A stretch of 64,000 nucleotides of DNA from Nothopassalora personata (taxonomy: Eukaryota; Ascomycota; Dothideomycetes; Mycosphaerellales; Mycosphaerellaceae): assembly GCA_033816765.1 (NCBI GenBank), contig CM066291.1, forward strand, positions 4,712,001 through 4,776,000, given 5' to 3'. The translations under genes were made by a program, and so were the position numbers. The notes under the pieces were generated by a model. That model was not told the origin of the DNA. It saw only the letters and a list, made by a program, of their open reading frames with translations, and ran no database searches. The stretch's first letter is position 1. Every line of letters begins with the position of its first letter. This document shows positions 52,093 to 63,964 of this stretch, piece by piece.

Positions 52093-54464
52093 TCAGCCCA
52101 AAACCGGTGAGACGGTCGAAAAGTCGCTTCGCTTGGCAAAGACAGGACGCTTGGCGTCCGGAATGACGATGTCGTCGAACCCGGCCATCTCCTCGACACG
52201 ACGCTTCTGAGGGCTGACGATCCTCTCGATGGCTTCCTTGCTCTTCTGGAGGATCCCCTTGTAGTGCTCGAGCTCCTGACGCTTCTTGCTGATGCGCTTC
52301 GACTCGACGGTGAGCTCCGCGACGGCATCGTCCTTCATGTTCTGGACTTTCTTGGGCGAGAAGGTCTCGTCTGCGAGGGACCTCAGCAGGTTACGCTCGA
52401 TGACTTGCTGGGTGACGTTCTCGACGAAGGTGGTGACTTTGCCCTGGAGGTTGTTAGCGTACATACGGATGGGGCAAGACCTGGTTCTATTACCTGGTAA
52501 AGTGCGAGCATGTGATCGAGAGCTTTCTCGGCGGAGCTGGTATCGCTGTCCTTGTTGGCGGCCGACTCCTTGTGGAACACGTTGTAAATTGGGGAAGGCT
52601 GTCTGGGATCGATGTTGTTGGCGCACAACTCTGCAGCCCTAAGCCGGTTGTTGAGTTGGTGGTCCAGTCGCTGCTGAACGTCGGCAGCATAGTGGGGATC
52701 ATAGATTGCGACAGGATCGTTCCTGTCCTGCACGATGTGCTGCAGCTCACGGTGGGCCTTCTTGAAACGCGTCTCCAAGACCACTTCGACGTGCCCGAAG
52801 ATGTTCTTCGCCAGGCCTGGAGAAGTGACATGCTGCAATGCCTCCTGGACGAGGCTGTAGCAGAGTGCGTGGATGTTCTTGATATGTTCTTGCGCATGAT
52901 CCTCCCAAAGCCGCGACTGTTGGTGAAAGAGTGTACTCACGAGCGGCGAGTTGAAGGTTCCAGGTAGATCGCGTCCCTTACTCTTGGTGTGCAGGTCTTT
53001 CACCCACTCCACTGCCTTTTCACGGCTCGTGCGGACCTGCTTCTTGCGAGCCGCGTCATAGCCGTAGCCCAGAGGCTTTTCTTGCACATCAGCCAAATGA
53101 GTACCAGAACCATCAGCTGTCTCGGGGAAGGTGTAAATGCAGCCGTGCTGGTGCATCTGCGAGGCGAACTGCATCTGCAGCTCTTGAACTGCGGAACGCA
53201 GGTTTCTGGGGTTCTGGCCAGGATCTGCCAGGCTCTCCATGAAGAAGTCCTGGTGGACACCATAAGTGCCTTCCACGGCGCTCTTGACGATGTTGTGATA
53301 GTCGATGCTGACACTGAGCAAGGCATCTCTCTGTTCTTCCGCGGTAGACCGCTGACTACCAAGCTGCTTCAAGCTGTTAACGGTCGCCTCGTACCTTTCT
53401 CCAGCGTCTTGCAGAAGCCTAGGAAGCCCCCGCTTGATTTGCTCGTGCACAAGATCTCCGAGCTCTTCTTGCAGAGCCTCGATGCCCTTTGCACTCTTCG
53501 CGATGGTAGTGTAGGGGCCGGCGTTGAAGAAAGCCTTCTCCGTTGCGTTGCGCTTCTTGAAGCTGTCTTTACGTTCCGCGGGGGATCTGTCGCCCGTTAG
53601 TCAACAACGAATGAGGTAAGGGCTGAGCTATGCCTACCTGTTCCTCAGCAGATGCCAGCCGAGCTCCAGAGTGATGTTGTTGTTCCGTGCAACCTCGAGC
53701 CAGTAGTCAAGGTCAGAGTCCTCCTTGAGTTTGTCCAATTTGGTGAGAACACCTTTGGTTCGTCCGCCATCGGGATCGACGCCCTTGATGGTGTCAAGGA
53801 TAGACTGATTGGCAAGGCCAACGTCTGCCGTAATCACGGCAAGGATGATGGTTCGGTCCTGCTTGATGTAGTCCTGCACGATTTCCCGCACCATCTTCTT
53901 GTCGGCCTCCGTGTGATGCAAGGTCGTGGAATTGATCCAGCCGGGCAAGTCGACCAATGTCAATGCCTGCCGATCGGGACCTGAGATCTCAATGTTGAGT
54001 TTATGTCTCGTAAATGCATTTTGGTTGTCCTTGCTAGAGGGTTCCTTCAAGCCCATGTGTTTAGTGGCCTCGTCAATGAGCTTGGTGAGATCCTCGAACT
54101 TCGAAATACTCTTCTTGAACTTATTGAGCCTGGTCTTCTCTGTCTCGGAAGCCTTCGTATCTGGAATGATCGTGGTCTTGATCGAGTCACTGGAAGCACG
54201 ACGAATGACGATCTGAGTGGCGAATCTGGTGCAGAGACCTTCTTTGGTAGGGAACGGAACCTGAGTAATTGCTTCAAGCACCGAGCTCTTGCCTGAACTT
54301 TCGTCGCCGCAGACAACGATATGTGGCAGCTCGAAGATTGTGTCCAGGCCTTCATTGCGGAGTTCGTCCACCAGATCCAGAAGAGAGGTGCAGTCGTCGT
54401 TGAACAGTGCCTCCAGAGAAGAGGTGTCAGGCGCTAGTGTGACCTCTGCTGCGAGAGTCTCCAT
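52093..54464 (-). CDS. Dynamin-family GTPase, filamentous-fungal type (3 exons)
   Basis: Minus-strand exons 54464-53638, 53586-52494 and 52443-52093 give 756 residues. The introns are 51 and 50 bp, GT-AG. The G domain shows the P-loop GDESSGKSS (53-61), the switch region with FPTKEG, DLPG (172-175) and TKLD (241-244). A middle/stalk region follows (HEQIKRGLPRLLQDAGERYE onward) and the last exon encodes a GTPase effector-like helical end. No PH domain, membrane segment or mitochondrial presequence is seen, which separates it from Dnm1, Vps1 and Mgm1. It belongs to the Mx/dynamin-like group expanded in filamentous fungi, whose roles are mostly unknown. The ATG at 54464 is the first Met before the G domain. 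Confidence 0.88.
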
Positions 54465-56989
54465 ACGAGCGGTCTTGGTCCGGCCCAACGGACTGTCTTG
54501 GTAGTCAGTAGGACAGTACTCGACAAAGAGAGTGCTGAGGCCGCCTTCTGAGTCGGAGAAGAAGCAGACCAGTTGTGTACTGTGTGGTGGCTCGCCTGCT
54601 GCTGTGTGTCAGGTTGTTGCTGTTGAAGTTGTTGCGGATGTTCTTGTTGTCGGTGGGTTGAAGATAATATTGATGGAAAGATATGAGGTTGAGTAGTGGG
54701 GAAGATTGGGTAGACAACAGCTGCAGATTAGCATGTGCTTGCAGGAAAAGAGCGGATGAACTCATTCTGATAGCTTAGTGAAGCACACCTGAGGAATAGC
54801 GAGCTCATGCAAGAGACGTGACTGGCTGTGTGGCGCCCATTGAAAACCAATTCTTAAGCATGTGATCACGCTGCTCACGTGTACAAGCTCACTGCGGCGA
54901 CACCATGGTGCTTCATCGCTGTCTGTCACTCATCCAAGATCTGGGTAACTGTGTTCGAGATGCAGTGGATGAAGGCTGACATTCTCCGCTTACGGAGGCA
55001 TCCGCAGATGATGCGATTCCAGGCCATCATCAATCATTGGGCAGTCCTGATGGCTTCTGATCGCATCTCGAAAGTCATGTAGAGTTTGTAGCTCAATGAT
55101 GCGCGCCGGAGCCTGACTATTGGCAAAAATTGACGAGTTATACCGTTTTCCGTGAGCTGTGCTTGAAAGGGATGCTCTTCGGTGTATCATGCGGGCGAAG
55201 CATGGAAGACATGTGTAAAGTGCATCGTCAGAATGCCGCACTTATTGCATAGCCCTTCTTAGTACCAAGATTTGTGCTGCTGTGTGTAGTGATGGAAAGG
55301 AGGACATGGTCAGCCGACAGCCACTTAGTCACTCCTACGTTCGCCGTGGCAGCAAGAGTTGCCCCGGAACCGCAGCGAAAACGCTTCTTGGCATAAAACA
55401 GCAGTCGGTCTATGTGACAGACTGCAACGCCTTGCGGATGAATCATTCTCTCGTATCTCTGTCGCCGTGGATAAAGCAGTAGGTTTGATCATGCGACGCC
55501 GGTGCCCTCATAGCAATCCATGGATCCTGGAGAGCGGATATCGCGTGTTTGGCGCACCGTACGAGTTCTGTCGCCTTTTCGACATCAAGAGGTGAAGGGA
55601 TGCGAAACCTCGGCCATCAACCATGTTGGCTGAGGAAAGAGGCTGCGCCACTTCGAAGAAAGTCCGCATTGCATGTCGAGGCTGCCGAACCGCAATACCC
55701 GCTCCACAGAATCGCCATCGGGATGTCTTTGTTGTGCCATTCGCAAGGCCGGGACGCATGCCAACATGATCCATAGCTTCGATCAGTCATCCGGAGTACG
55801 CTTCTCCTTTGTTCAGAGCCATAGCAAACGATGGCGTATGCTGATTGCCTGCATCCTTCGAAGCAGTACAGTATATGCAAGAGATTCCGTGGTCTTGTCG
55901 TACCTGATTCGCCAGATGCTCTACCACTCACTCACCTGCAGGCCAAGCTCTGGTTGAGTCGAACGGCCATGGTAGAAACATGGTCGCGTGCTGCTCCATG
56001 GTGCAGAATATCTCTCATGACAGCAGTTTCGCAGTGTGTGGCCGCTTCGAATTCGAAAACGAGAACGACGGCGACGCGGGGAGCACGGACGCGGGGACGT
56101 GCTTGTTAGATCGGTCGGGTCTCGGACAAAGATAGCATGGCCATATTGTGTGCTGTGGCTGCTGCTGCCGCTGTTGACGTCTGCAGGCTGCGGACTCCGA
56201 AGTGAGTGCATCATCATCATCATCATCATCATCATCAGCAGCAGCGATAGATTAGTTCTACTACTACTATGTAGCTGTGATGAAGGCCAATATGGTGTCA
56301 CGAGGTCATTTATTCATGTTGGACGATCGCATCGCAGTGGAAAGCCGTCGATCGTGGTGGAAGATTGCGGGGGAAAGGGAAGAGCTTCAACCTCAGCCGC
56401 CCAACAAGCTTTGCTCGCTTGGTCCAATCTTATCGGCTTACGATAAGATAAAGATACTGTACAGTACATGATGAGACACGCGTGATGCCACTCCTTCTGG
56501 GTCATGCCATCGGGGAACGAGCGGTTCGCCAATGTCGAGCCACACCGGCGCGGCAGCCGAGTGGTGGTGTCGGTGGTGTTGGTGGTGTCGTACGAGATGA
56601 TGCACAGGACAGGGTGGGTGCATTGAGCCGTCCAACGGTGCATTGAGGGTTCGCTGTACTGTATGTACCACGTCGGGCCAGATAGGGAATGATGATGATG
56701 ATGCATCAGCCTCACCCGTACTGTATGTAGCACTGTAGCTTGATTACCGGACCGCTCACATAAAGTATTGCAGCTGTCATCTCCTCACTGTTTCCCTTGG
56801 TCCTTCCTTCCGCTGCACTCAACCTCACCTCGCTGCCATACTACTGACTACCATCGCCGCAAGTGACACGTCGCTGCCTGTTCCCAAGCTCGTCCACTTC
56901 CCACCACTCCCACAAGAACACCCCAAAGCACACGAGTACTGCCACCTATTGCCTTGGTCCGGCCATCTCAAGAAACATCCTACCAAAGA
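54465..56989. other. Intergenic region
   Basis: About 2.5 kb in which I cannot support a gene; open frames here are short and unrelated to known motifs. It contains (TCA)9 at 56211-56237. The part before 56990 has CT/CA-rich sequence (for example ACCATCGCCGC and CCACTCCCACAAG) typical of a fungal 5' leader. Confidence 0.4.
56211..56237 (+). repeat. (TCA)9 microsatellite
   Basis: Nine perfect TCA units followed by GCAGCAG. Non-coding context. Confidence 0.9.
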
Positions 56990-57660
56990 ATGGCAGCACC
57001 TCGAGCAGCTCAACTCTTCGCCCTCCGAAACCTGGCCCGTGGCAGCCGCCAGGTGCGCAACCTCTCCATGACGGGTCCGGCCACCTATGCCTCACCAATC
57101 TTGAGCCGGGAGCTCCCTCGCGACATCGCCAGCCTTCGCACAGAGACCGCGGAAAAGCGTCCTATCGTCGACCAGCAGAAGGAAACTCACAAGGCCAGAC
57201 ACTTCAACACCTCACGTGAGTTAAAGGCCAACCACGACACGAGCACGATCGATTTTGCCTACCTCCCGGACATCATGGGTCCGGACAATGTCGACATCTC
57301 CTCGCACATCCGCGTACCAATCCTCCCCACCTTGGACGCGCCGACTGTCAGCTACGCGGAGCCAGAGGAGACGGTGAGTACTCCCACATCAATTCACTGA
57401 CCACTCCGTTCCTAACGTCCGTACAGGTTGTAATGAAACCCGAAATCAGCGTCATGTCTGCCGACGCAGTCTATCTCCCCATGGCCGAGAGCCACGACGG
57501 CCACGCCATCAACATCGACTTCCACGCAATGGCCGATAAGGTCGCCGCCAACCTGCGCAGAATGTCGATCCCGGTGGAGCAACAGGCCAGCATGATGAAG
57601 CAGATTTGGGGAGACATGGTTGATGATATGATGGGTCTGCAGAAGGTCGGCTCGGCCTAA
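56990..57660 (+). CDS. Small conserved-looking mitochondrial-type protein (2 exons)
   Basis: Exons 56990-57373 and 57427-57660 encode 205 residues; the 53-bp intron starts GTGAGT and ends TACAG, and phase 0 is kept. The first 30 residues (MAAPRAAQLFALRNLARGSR...) are rich in Arg/Ala/Leu with no acidic residues, which suggests a cleavable mitochondrial presequence with a likely cut near RNLS. The middle contains THKARHFNTSRELKANHD and an acidic FAYLPDIMGPDNVDISSHIR. The C-terminal exon is Met rich and helical (AANLRRMSIPVEQQASMMKQ, then IWGDMVDDMMG). No known domain is recognised. Codon use and intron structure make it a credible gene; the function is unknown. Confidence 0.7.
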
Positions 57661-60652
57661 GCTCACTGGCACTGGCGCCGGTGAGTTGAATATTCCTAGA
57701 CATTATGGATACACCTCGCGCTGTGCGCTACGTTGTGACGATACTGCAGTATGAGACTTGCACTGGGGCAAGCGGCGTTTGGGGTGGGGAGGATGAGGGT
57801 CTGAAGTGCTCAGGCTCATCCTGATGGTGTGAAAGGCGATGGCAATCCACGGCCTTTAATGAGAGCGTGTGCGATTCGAACGTACAAGCACAGTTTTCGA
57901 AGAAAGGAAAATTTTCATCTTGCACCTCTCTCTGCTTTAGTCATATACTTGTAATGTTGTGACATTGCTACCGTTCGCCAAATCGGCAGACTAATACAAT
58001 CTCCTGCTGTAGATAATACCAACCACGATCACAATCTCCTGCTGTAGATGATACCAACCACGATCACAAAGGCAAACTGATCGCCTAATATAGGGCAGTG
58101 TACCCTGGAGGGACGTGTTACGAGGCAATGGCATCGACCTCGACCCTGCATCCTTCACCTGTACACCCTCACCAGGTCTCAACTTTTGATCATGCCAAAA
58201 AACCAAGACAAAGAACACAGCCCAGAAAGGATCGATGGCAGTGTTGACAACCCGACGTCCTTGGACGCTCTCGCTCTCGCCGCCAAATTCCCAATCTCAT
58301 TGACTCCAGCGACTGTCGGCACGGCTGCGGCGCTTGCGAGCACTGCAGAGATATAAGAATTGCGTGGACAGCGCAGAGAATCCACGGGCAATTTGGATTG
58401 GGAATTCTTTATCGATTGGTTGTTTCACCGTCCCGGAATAGCGGGATCTCTTTCGCTCGTGCAATGCTCATTTTGTTTTACGGATACTGCAGTTCATCCG
58501 AGCTGACTTGGGGTGGTGGTGGTCGCTTTTAGGAGTCCATTGTTGCCGTCCTTCAGTCCATTGCTAAACGTTGGTTCAGCGCCGGGCGGCAACAACGATA
58601 AGATATTATGAGCCCATGCGACTACACCATTATGCCTTGGACAATCGCAGGAAGAATGGGAGATTTGTGTTGTACATATACCTCGGAGTACTCTTGGCAA
58701 GCACATGCTCAGCTAGATACAAGTTTCATATGGCGAAGGTCAAAAAAAAGCAAAAAGAGCGAACTGTCCAAAGCACAACAGCCCCGCGTCGAGCGACAGC
58801 TGCCACGCTATGAATAGCGAGGTAGTCTGAAGACTACTTCAACCGTGCGATGAACAATTGCTGGAGGGAGGAGAATTTACAAATCGGTACAGATGCCTTT
58901 AGACAGCCTTGGCAAGCCAATCCTACGCTCGTGAGACAAGTCCTATTCCAAAGATAGACGAAACAGCAAAACGGAAGCGATCATCTCCAAGCCAAGAAGC
59001 CAGGCAAAAAGAACGACCCGACCAGATCTCGACGCTCGAGGTCTGCGCGCCTCTGTTGATGATATAATCAGAGTCTGAATGCCCGGATGCTGTGCCGTGC
59101 TCGAAAATCAGAGGATCCAAGATGACTGCATGGTCGAACCATGCGCGTCGTAAGCAGCCTTCTAGACTATGGCGTGCATTGCAGTGGCTCAGCGAGCCGC
59201 ACGCCGGACAGCTTTCTGGCGCGCTTCATGCAATGTCCATACCAGGCGAGCAACCGTCACTTCTTCTTGCTGAGCACCTAGAATTTGAGCGCGACCTTAT
59301 AGTCTGCCGTCTTTTCTTGCCAAAAGCCTTGGCAGTCTTAATCTTTTGCTTAAACAAGAGCGTGGTCTTTATAGACCTAGCTGCCGCCTTCGCCTCGGCT
59401 ACTGTAGTTTTAGATGAGTTCGTAGCGCCTTAGATGAGCCCGGTGGTAGACTCATCTACGATAGCTACTAAGGGTTGTCGCCTTATAAAAGGCACACGAA
59501 GTCTGTAAACAATGAAACAGATCTGCTAATACCAATCTAGGTCGTCGTACATAGTCAATCTTCACCGGAATCTCCGACCATGGCATCGCCATCGGAGGTG
59601 AACTTGCCAGTCACAAGCGACTTAACCGCTTCGAGACTGCCACTCTCTTGCTAGAGTGTCGTTCTGGGTGAAAGTGCTTTGAGTCGAAAGGCTGAGCTCA
59701 AGTAAGTCAGTGGTGGACAACCAGAACGACCGCGAGCTTTGTCAGAATTTGAAGAGTGGCATTCGCACTGCAGGACTGAAATAGCCAACCACACGCGATG
59801 CCAGTGAAACGACTGGACCCACCAGCTGTTTCTCCTCGCAGAGTCTAACGACCATGCGGGTGAAAGCTGTGAAGCGTAGCTCGACTGTCCAAGAGGCATT
59901 TGCATCTCTCCGGTATGAGGTTACACAAGCATTATTACTTAGGTGTCGTTAGCGTCATTTCGGAAGGAAAGTGAAAGGTCCGCGGCGGTACAGATTCCAC
60001 GTCCAGTGGTGTCACATTTCTCCAAAGTACGGTCCAAGCATTCTAGGAGGAGTTATCCTGGATCGCAGTGAAATCGGTCGACATAGCCGAAGCAGAAGGT
60101 AAACGCACTCATGACTTTGCTGCCGGAGGGCACTATACAGCATCTTTCTACTCCAGCATGTCGTCTCTACCTGCCGTAACAGGTCGAAGCACCGAGCGCA
60201 GCGCATCGCGCGCCAAACACCCTTGTGCCTTCAAGCACTTGCCAAAAGAAAAATGTTCCGTCATGGACGACAGGAGCCGAGGTCAAAGTGTGTGGTGATA
60301 TTCACTATCTGTCTAGAACTAGACTCAGCGCCCTGCATCATCGGTACAGTCACATCTTTTCCCGAATCTCGATTTCTACCACCGCCCGTGCATATCATGT
60401 CGATGATGAAGGCCTTTGAAATTTCTACGCCTGATGAACCATGCTCCAAGCTTCGCAGCAGGCCTTTTTGTTCTCAACGCGACGCCTGCTCACAAGTATA
60501 TCGTCTCGCTCGGCATGTCGTCCTGCTGTATGGGTATCCTCATACTTACCTTTGACGATCATGCCAAGCACCCCTCACAACCCCAGCGCTTCTGCGTCCT
60601 CTTCCGTAAACGCCCGTCCACTTCCCCTAGCAAGCTCAACCTCTTGGTCGAG
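57661..60652. other. Intergenic region with a 35-bp tandem duplication
   Basis: About 3 kb without a supported gene, ahead of the convergent 3' end of the exportin gene. It holds a 35-bp tandem duplication at 57996-58065. A patch at 59280-59480 is richer in CTTAG/TAGACC/GATGAG words with reduced CpA/TpG and may be a partly mutated transposon relic; a minus-strand reading there is Lys/Arg/Ala rich but broken. Confidence 0.4.
57996..58065 (+). repeat. 35-bp tandem duplication
   Basis: 57996-58030 and 58031-58065 differ at a single position. The unit contains CTCCTGCTGTAGAT and ACCAACCACGATC. Confidence 0.9.
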
Positions 60653-63600
60653 TCACAGCTCGTCATCTTCAAGCTCAGAAGGCTTAAGCAGACCGCCGAC
60701 CTTGGCCATGCGCTCGCGCTCCTGGTCCTTGGCGTCTTGTGCGGCCTTGTCGCGATCCTCCTGGAAGAGCTCGGCGTTGTCGCCGGCGAACTCCTTAAGC
60801 TGAATCAGGAAGTCACGCAGGATGAGCTTGAATTTAGTATGGTCCTCGGTGTTGGCGAAGAGGTCCTTGATGAAGTTCGTGATCTGCAATGCCTGCAGGT
60901 TGGGGAAGGCGTTGCTGAGGAGGCTGGCAACGAAATTCTGCAGGAAATCCTTGTTCGAGGTGCCTACTGGCGCCTGGTCGGCGGAGTAGATTGGGTTCTG
61001 AATCTTGTTCGCACCCACCAGCCAGAAGAGGCGAGCCAGAAGCATTGACTGGTACTTGAAGCCAGCTTTGTGATCAGAGTCAGAGAGCACGAAGAAGACG
61101 TCTTGAAGGATGGTGGTGTAGAAGTTCTGGAAGAAGGCGTCGCAAGTGGCCTGGTCGGTCTGATTCGCCATGTTTTCGACAAGCTCAATGCACATGTTGA
61201 GACCCTCGCCTTCGACGGCTCGATTGTCGTGCTTTGATGCCCACATGCACGAGTCGATGACGAGCTTGAAGTGAGCTTGGTCGAGCTGCAGAAGAGCTGG
61301 GAAGCAGCGCTGGTTCATGGCTCGCAGCATCTTGAAGAACTCGACCCGGTGCTCGGGATACTCGGAGAAGTCCTTGTTGATCATGTCGAGAGTGCATTCG
61401 AAGACGGCATCGAGGATCGCGGGGACTTGTTCGGTCATGATGCCCTGAGGCGCCAAGTCAGCACTGTTGATCTTACGTGTGGTGGCGAGAGCGCGTACAA
61501 TCATGTACTTGCTTGTTTGTGGGGTCCAACGTACCTGTAGCTTCGTGATGAGCACAGTGATGACCGCCAAGACCTCTGCCTCTCGTGCATCTGGCACATT
61601 GTTCTTGTAATCCAGGAGGACAGCTTCAAGCAGCTGCGGCACGAGGTTCTGGTGGATCATCTCGAGATCATCAGCCTTCTCGACGTAGGTGGTGATGAGC
61701 TTAAGAATCTCCTTCTTGATCGTCCGCAGACCTCGAACCTTGGGCATCTTGGTCGCAATATTGCCATCGCGCTGCACGGCCTCATCAATGAGCTGCGATG
61801 ATGCACGATACATCGTAAGCATGTCCAGGTAGATGCGGCCAATCTGTGGGTAGAAGTATGAGCCAATACTGCTGCATGCTGCCACGTTGGTCTTCATGAT
61901 GTTGCCAACGACCTTGATCGTTTCGGCGTTCTGAAGAATGCTTGGGTCCTGGTGCGCTGACTGAATGATCTGATCCCAAGCTTGGTTGGGTAGGCTCATC
62001 AGCTCGTTGATCAATCGCTCTTGTGTGTTCTTGTGTCCCTGGGCGCTGATCATGTAACCGCAAGCCTCGTAGAAAGTGTGAACCTGCTGAGGTGAGAGAT
62101 CGCAAGTGATCTTGCGCATGGTCTTGACAATCTCGTCGATGAATGGTTCCGTCTCACCAGGCTGCTGGATGACAAAGTGACGCTTGCACTTGTTGGCGAT
62201 CTTGATGAATGTATCGCAAGCCATGTCCTGAACACCCTCGTGGGTCTCGTGCATGAATTCGAACAGCTTGTTGACGACCGTCTTAAGGAACTTCCAGTGT
62301 GCTTTGAGGAAACGCGGGTATTGGCCGACAATGTACATGATGTTTGACGCCACGACCGCCTTGTTGTCCTTACCACGCTTCATCTCGGTGAGGCCCAGGA
62401 GGTCCTTGATGACCGTGACCAGGAAGCGCTTCTCGGTCTCTTCGTTCATGGCGCCGGAAATGGATCCGATCGCCCAGCAGAGTGTGTTGCAGTTTGCCCA
62501 GCTCCATTCTGTGCCATCAACCTGCCGCGCGAGCTTCTCAGACATGATCTGTTCAGTATCCACGACGTCCAAATGTGTAAGGAACACCAAGCATTCTCTC
62601 GTGGTCTTGTAGAGCTGAATTGTGTCGGACTCCTTGACGAATTCTCGCACAATCTCTCCCTCGTCGTTCTCGACAATGAGCACCTCTTCTGGTCGTACCA
62701 TCTTCTCAATCATGACTTGTCGCAGATTGGACAGCACATCGGTGTACTTGTGTTTCCGAAGTGGGTAGTTAGCCATGATCGACGGATTCATAGCACCACC
62801 GTTCTGCATGCCGCTCATGTTGATGAGTGGATTCATCTCGGTGATGGGTATCTGCTGCATCTCGTCGTACAGCTCGCAAACGAGCTTCGTCCAGTACTCC
62901 AAGCAGATCTTGAAGATCTCACGGTCCTCGATTTGGCTGATTCGGATGAGGTAGAAGTGGCCGTGGATGAGGTAGTCGCGGTTCGGAAGGTTCTCGATGA
63001 GGGTGAGGTGGTTGCTGAAGAAGGTAGTGAGGAAGAGCGCCAAGTTCTGCACGAACTCTTGATCTCTGCCGTTTGACGACGCGTATGTGCTTTTGAGGTC
63101 GAGCGCGAGCGGGATGATCTTCGAGATGGTGGTCAGCGTCTCTGTGAACATCTGCACCAGCTTTTCGCTCCAGTTTTGCTCTGTCTGCAAGCTGCCAATC
63201 TCCGTCAAGCACTTCAAGGTGATATTCCTGAACTCGGGCACTTCAAGGAAGCGACTGCGCAGTGTATCGATAAGCGACTGACCCGAGCCGGGTGTCTCGA
63301 AGATGTAGCCCAGAGGGATCCAGTTGAGAAAGCGGAGGAGCGTCTCCAGTGTGGCCTTGATCAGACTGGGTTGATCGGCTGTTCGCAGGATCTCGGCGCA
63401 TAGCTGGTAGATGGCTGCAAACTCGTCGCACATGCTCTGCTTGAGCTGGCGGGTCTTGGTGCTGGTCATGGCGTCGGCCGAGAAGTCGAAGACCTCCTCA
63501 GACAGCAGACGGAGGATGGCCATGTTATTCTCGCAGATGGGGAGCGAACTCCGGCAAGAAGACACGATCTCGTTAATGAAGGTGGGCCAGTTGTGCGGCC

Positions 63601-63964
63601 ACTCCTGCTTGAGGATGCTCACCAAGACGAGGTTGAGCTTGTTGAGCAGTGCTCGCTCCTTGCGCAGGCTCTCCTCGGTGCTGCTCTGTTGAATGATGAA
63701 GTTGACGACGAAGTTCCTGATGCCGTGACACTGGTCGCGCGGCAGGACCTTCCACCTCGTCATGATCACATTGTCGAGCACTTGCAGTCCGAGGTACTTT
63801 GTCTGCGGGTATTGCGCCTCTTGTAGGATCTTGTCCACCAACAGCCAGGCGTCTGGATTCTCTTTGAACTGGTTGAGGGAAGCCTGTGCGGCCTTTTGCT
63901 GGTCCCCACGGCCCTCGTAGAAGGCGCGCACGGTGGAGTCGAGCTCCTCGATGGTCATCGACAT
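60653..63964 (-). CDS. CRM1: Exportin-1 / Crm1 nuclear export receptor
   Basis: Karyopherin that carries leucine-rich NES cargo out of the nucleus with Ran-GTP. The continuous frame is 1103 codons, but 61445-61534 looks like an intron: GTACGT at its start, a TGCTGAC branch word, GCCTCAG at its end, and 90 bp so it stays in frame. Removing it joins VLITKLQ to GIMTEQVPAIL, as in known Crm1, and gives 1073 residues, the family size. Hallmarks are the importin-beta N-terminal domain (QYPQTKYLGLQVLDNVI), the CRIME-like QEWPHNWPTFINEIV, and the NES groove segment RGKDNKAVVASNIMYIVGQY. The residue before that, in DLLGLTEMK, is Thr at about 526 where leptomycin-B-sensitive Crm1 proteins have Cys. Start ATG at 63964; the promoter is at the window's right edge. 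Confidence 0.97.
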   Translation of the reverse strand: MSMTIEELDSTVRAFYEGRGDQQKAAQASLNQFKENPDAWLLVDKILQEAQYPQTKYLGLQVLDNVIMTRWKVLPRDQCHGIRNFVVNFIIQQSSTEESLRKERALLNKLNLVLVSILKQEWPHNWPTFINEIVSSCRSSLPICENNMAILRLLSEEVFDFSADAMTSTKTRQLKQSMCDEFAAIYQLCAEILRTADQPSLIKATLETLLRFLNWIPLGYIFETPGSGQSLIDTLRSRFLEVPEFRNITLKCLTEIGSLQTEQNWSEKLVQMFTETLTTISKIIPLALDLKSTYASSNGRDQEFVQNLALFLTTFFSNHLTLIENLPNRDYLIHGHFYLIRISQIEDREIFKICLEYWTKLVCELYDEMQQIPITEMNPLINMSGMQNGGAMNPSIMANYPLRKHKYTDVLSNLRQVMIEKMVRPEEVLIVENDEGEIVREFVKESDTIQLYKTTRECLVFLTHLDVVDTEQIMSEKLARQVDGTEWSWANCNTLCWAIGSISGAMNEETEKRFLVTVIKDLLGLTEMKRGKDNKAVVASNIMYIVGQYPRFLKAHWKFLKTVVNKLFEFMHETHEGVQDMACDTFIKIANKCKRHFVIQQPGETEPFIDEIVKTMRKITCDLSPQQVHTFYEACGYMISAQGHKNTQERLINELMSLPNQAWDQIIQSAHQDPSILQNAETIKVVGNIMKTNVAACSSIGSYFYPQIGRIYLDMLTMYRASSQLIDEAVQRDGNIATKMPKVRGLRTIKKEILKLITTYVEKADDLEMIHQNLVPQLLEAVLLDYKNNVPDAREAEVLAVITVLITKLQVRWTPQTSKYMIVRALATTRKINSADLAPQGIMTEQVPAILDAVFECTLDMINKDFSEYPEHRVEFFKMLRAMNQRCFPALLQLDQAHFKLVIDSCMWASKHDNRAVEGEGLNMCIELVENMANQTDQATCDAFFQNFYTTILQDVFFVLSDSDHKAGFKYQSMLLARLFWLVGANKIQNPIYSADQAPVGTSNKDFLQNFVASLLSNAFPNLQALQITNFIKDLFANTEDHTKFKLILRDFLIQLKEFAGDNAELFQEDRDKAAQDAKDQERERMAKVGGLLKPSELEDDEL

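Noticed and set aside
51780..52328. Minus-strand frame encoding a long poly-Asp run
   Set aside because: It is only the (TCA)26 microsatellite read in one frame and overlaps the dynamin-like gene out of frame.
52093..54464. Assignment as Vps1, Dnm1 or Mgm1
   Set aside because: No presequence or membrane segment, and the sequence around the GTPase motifs and stalk does not resemble those families; it fits the filamentous-fungal dynamin-like group better.
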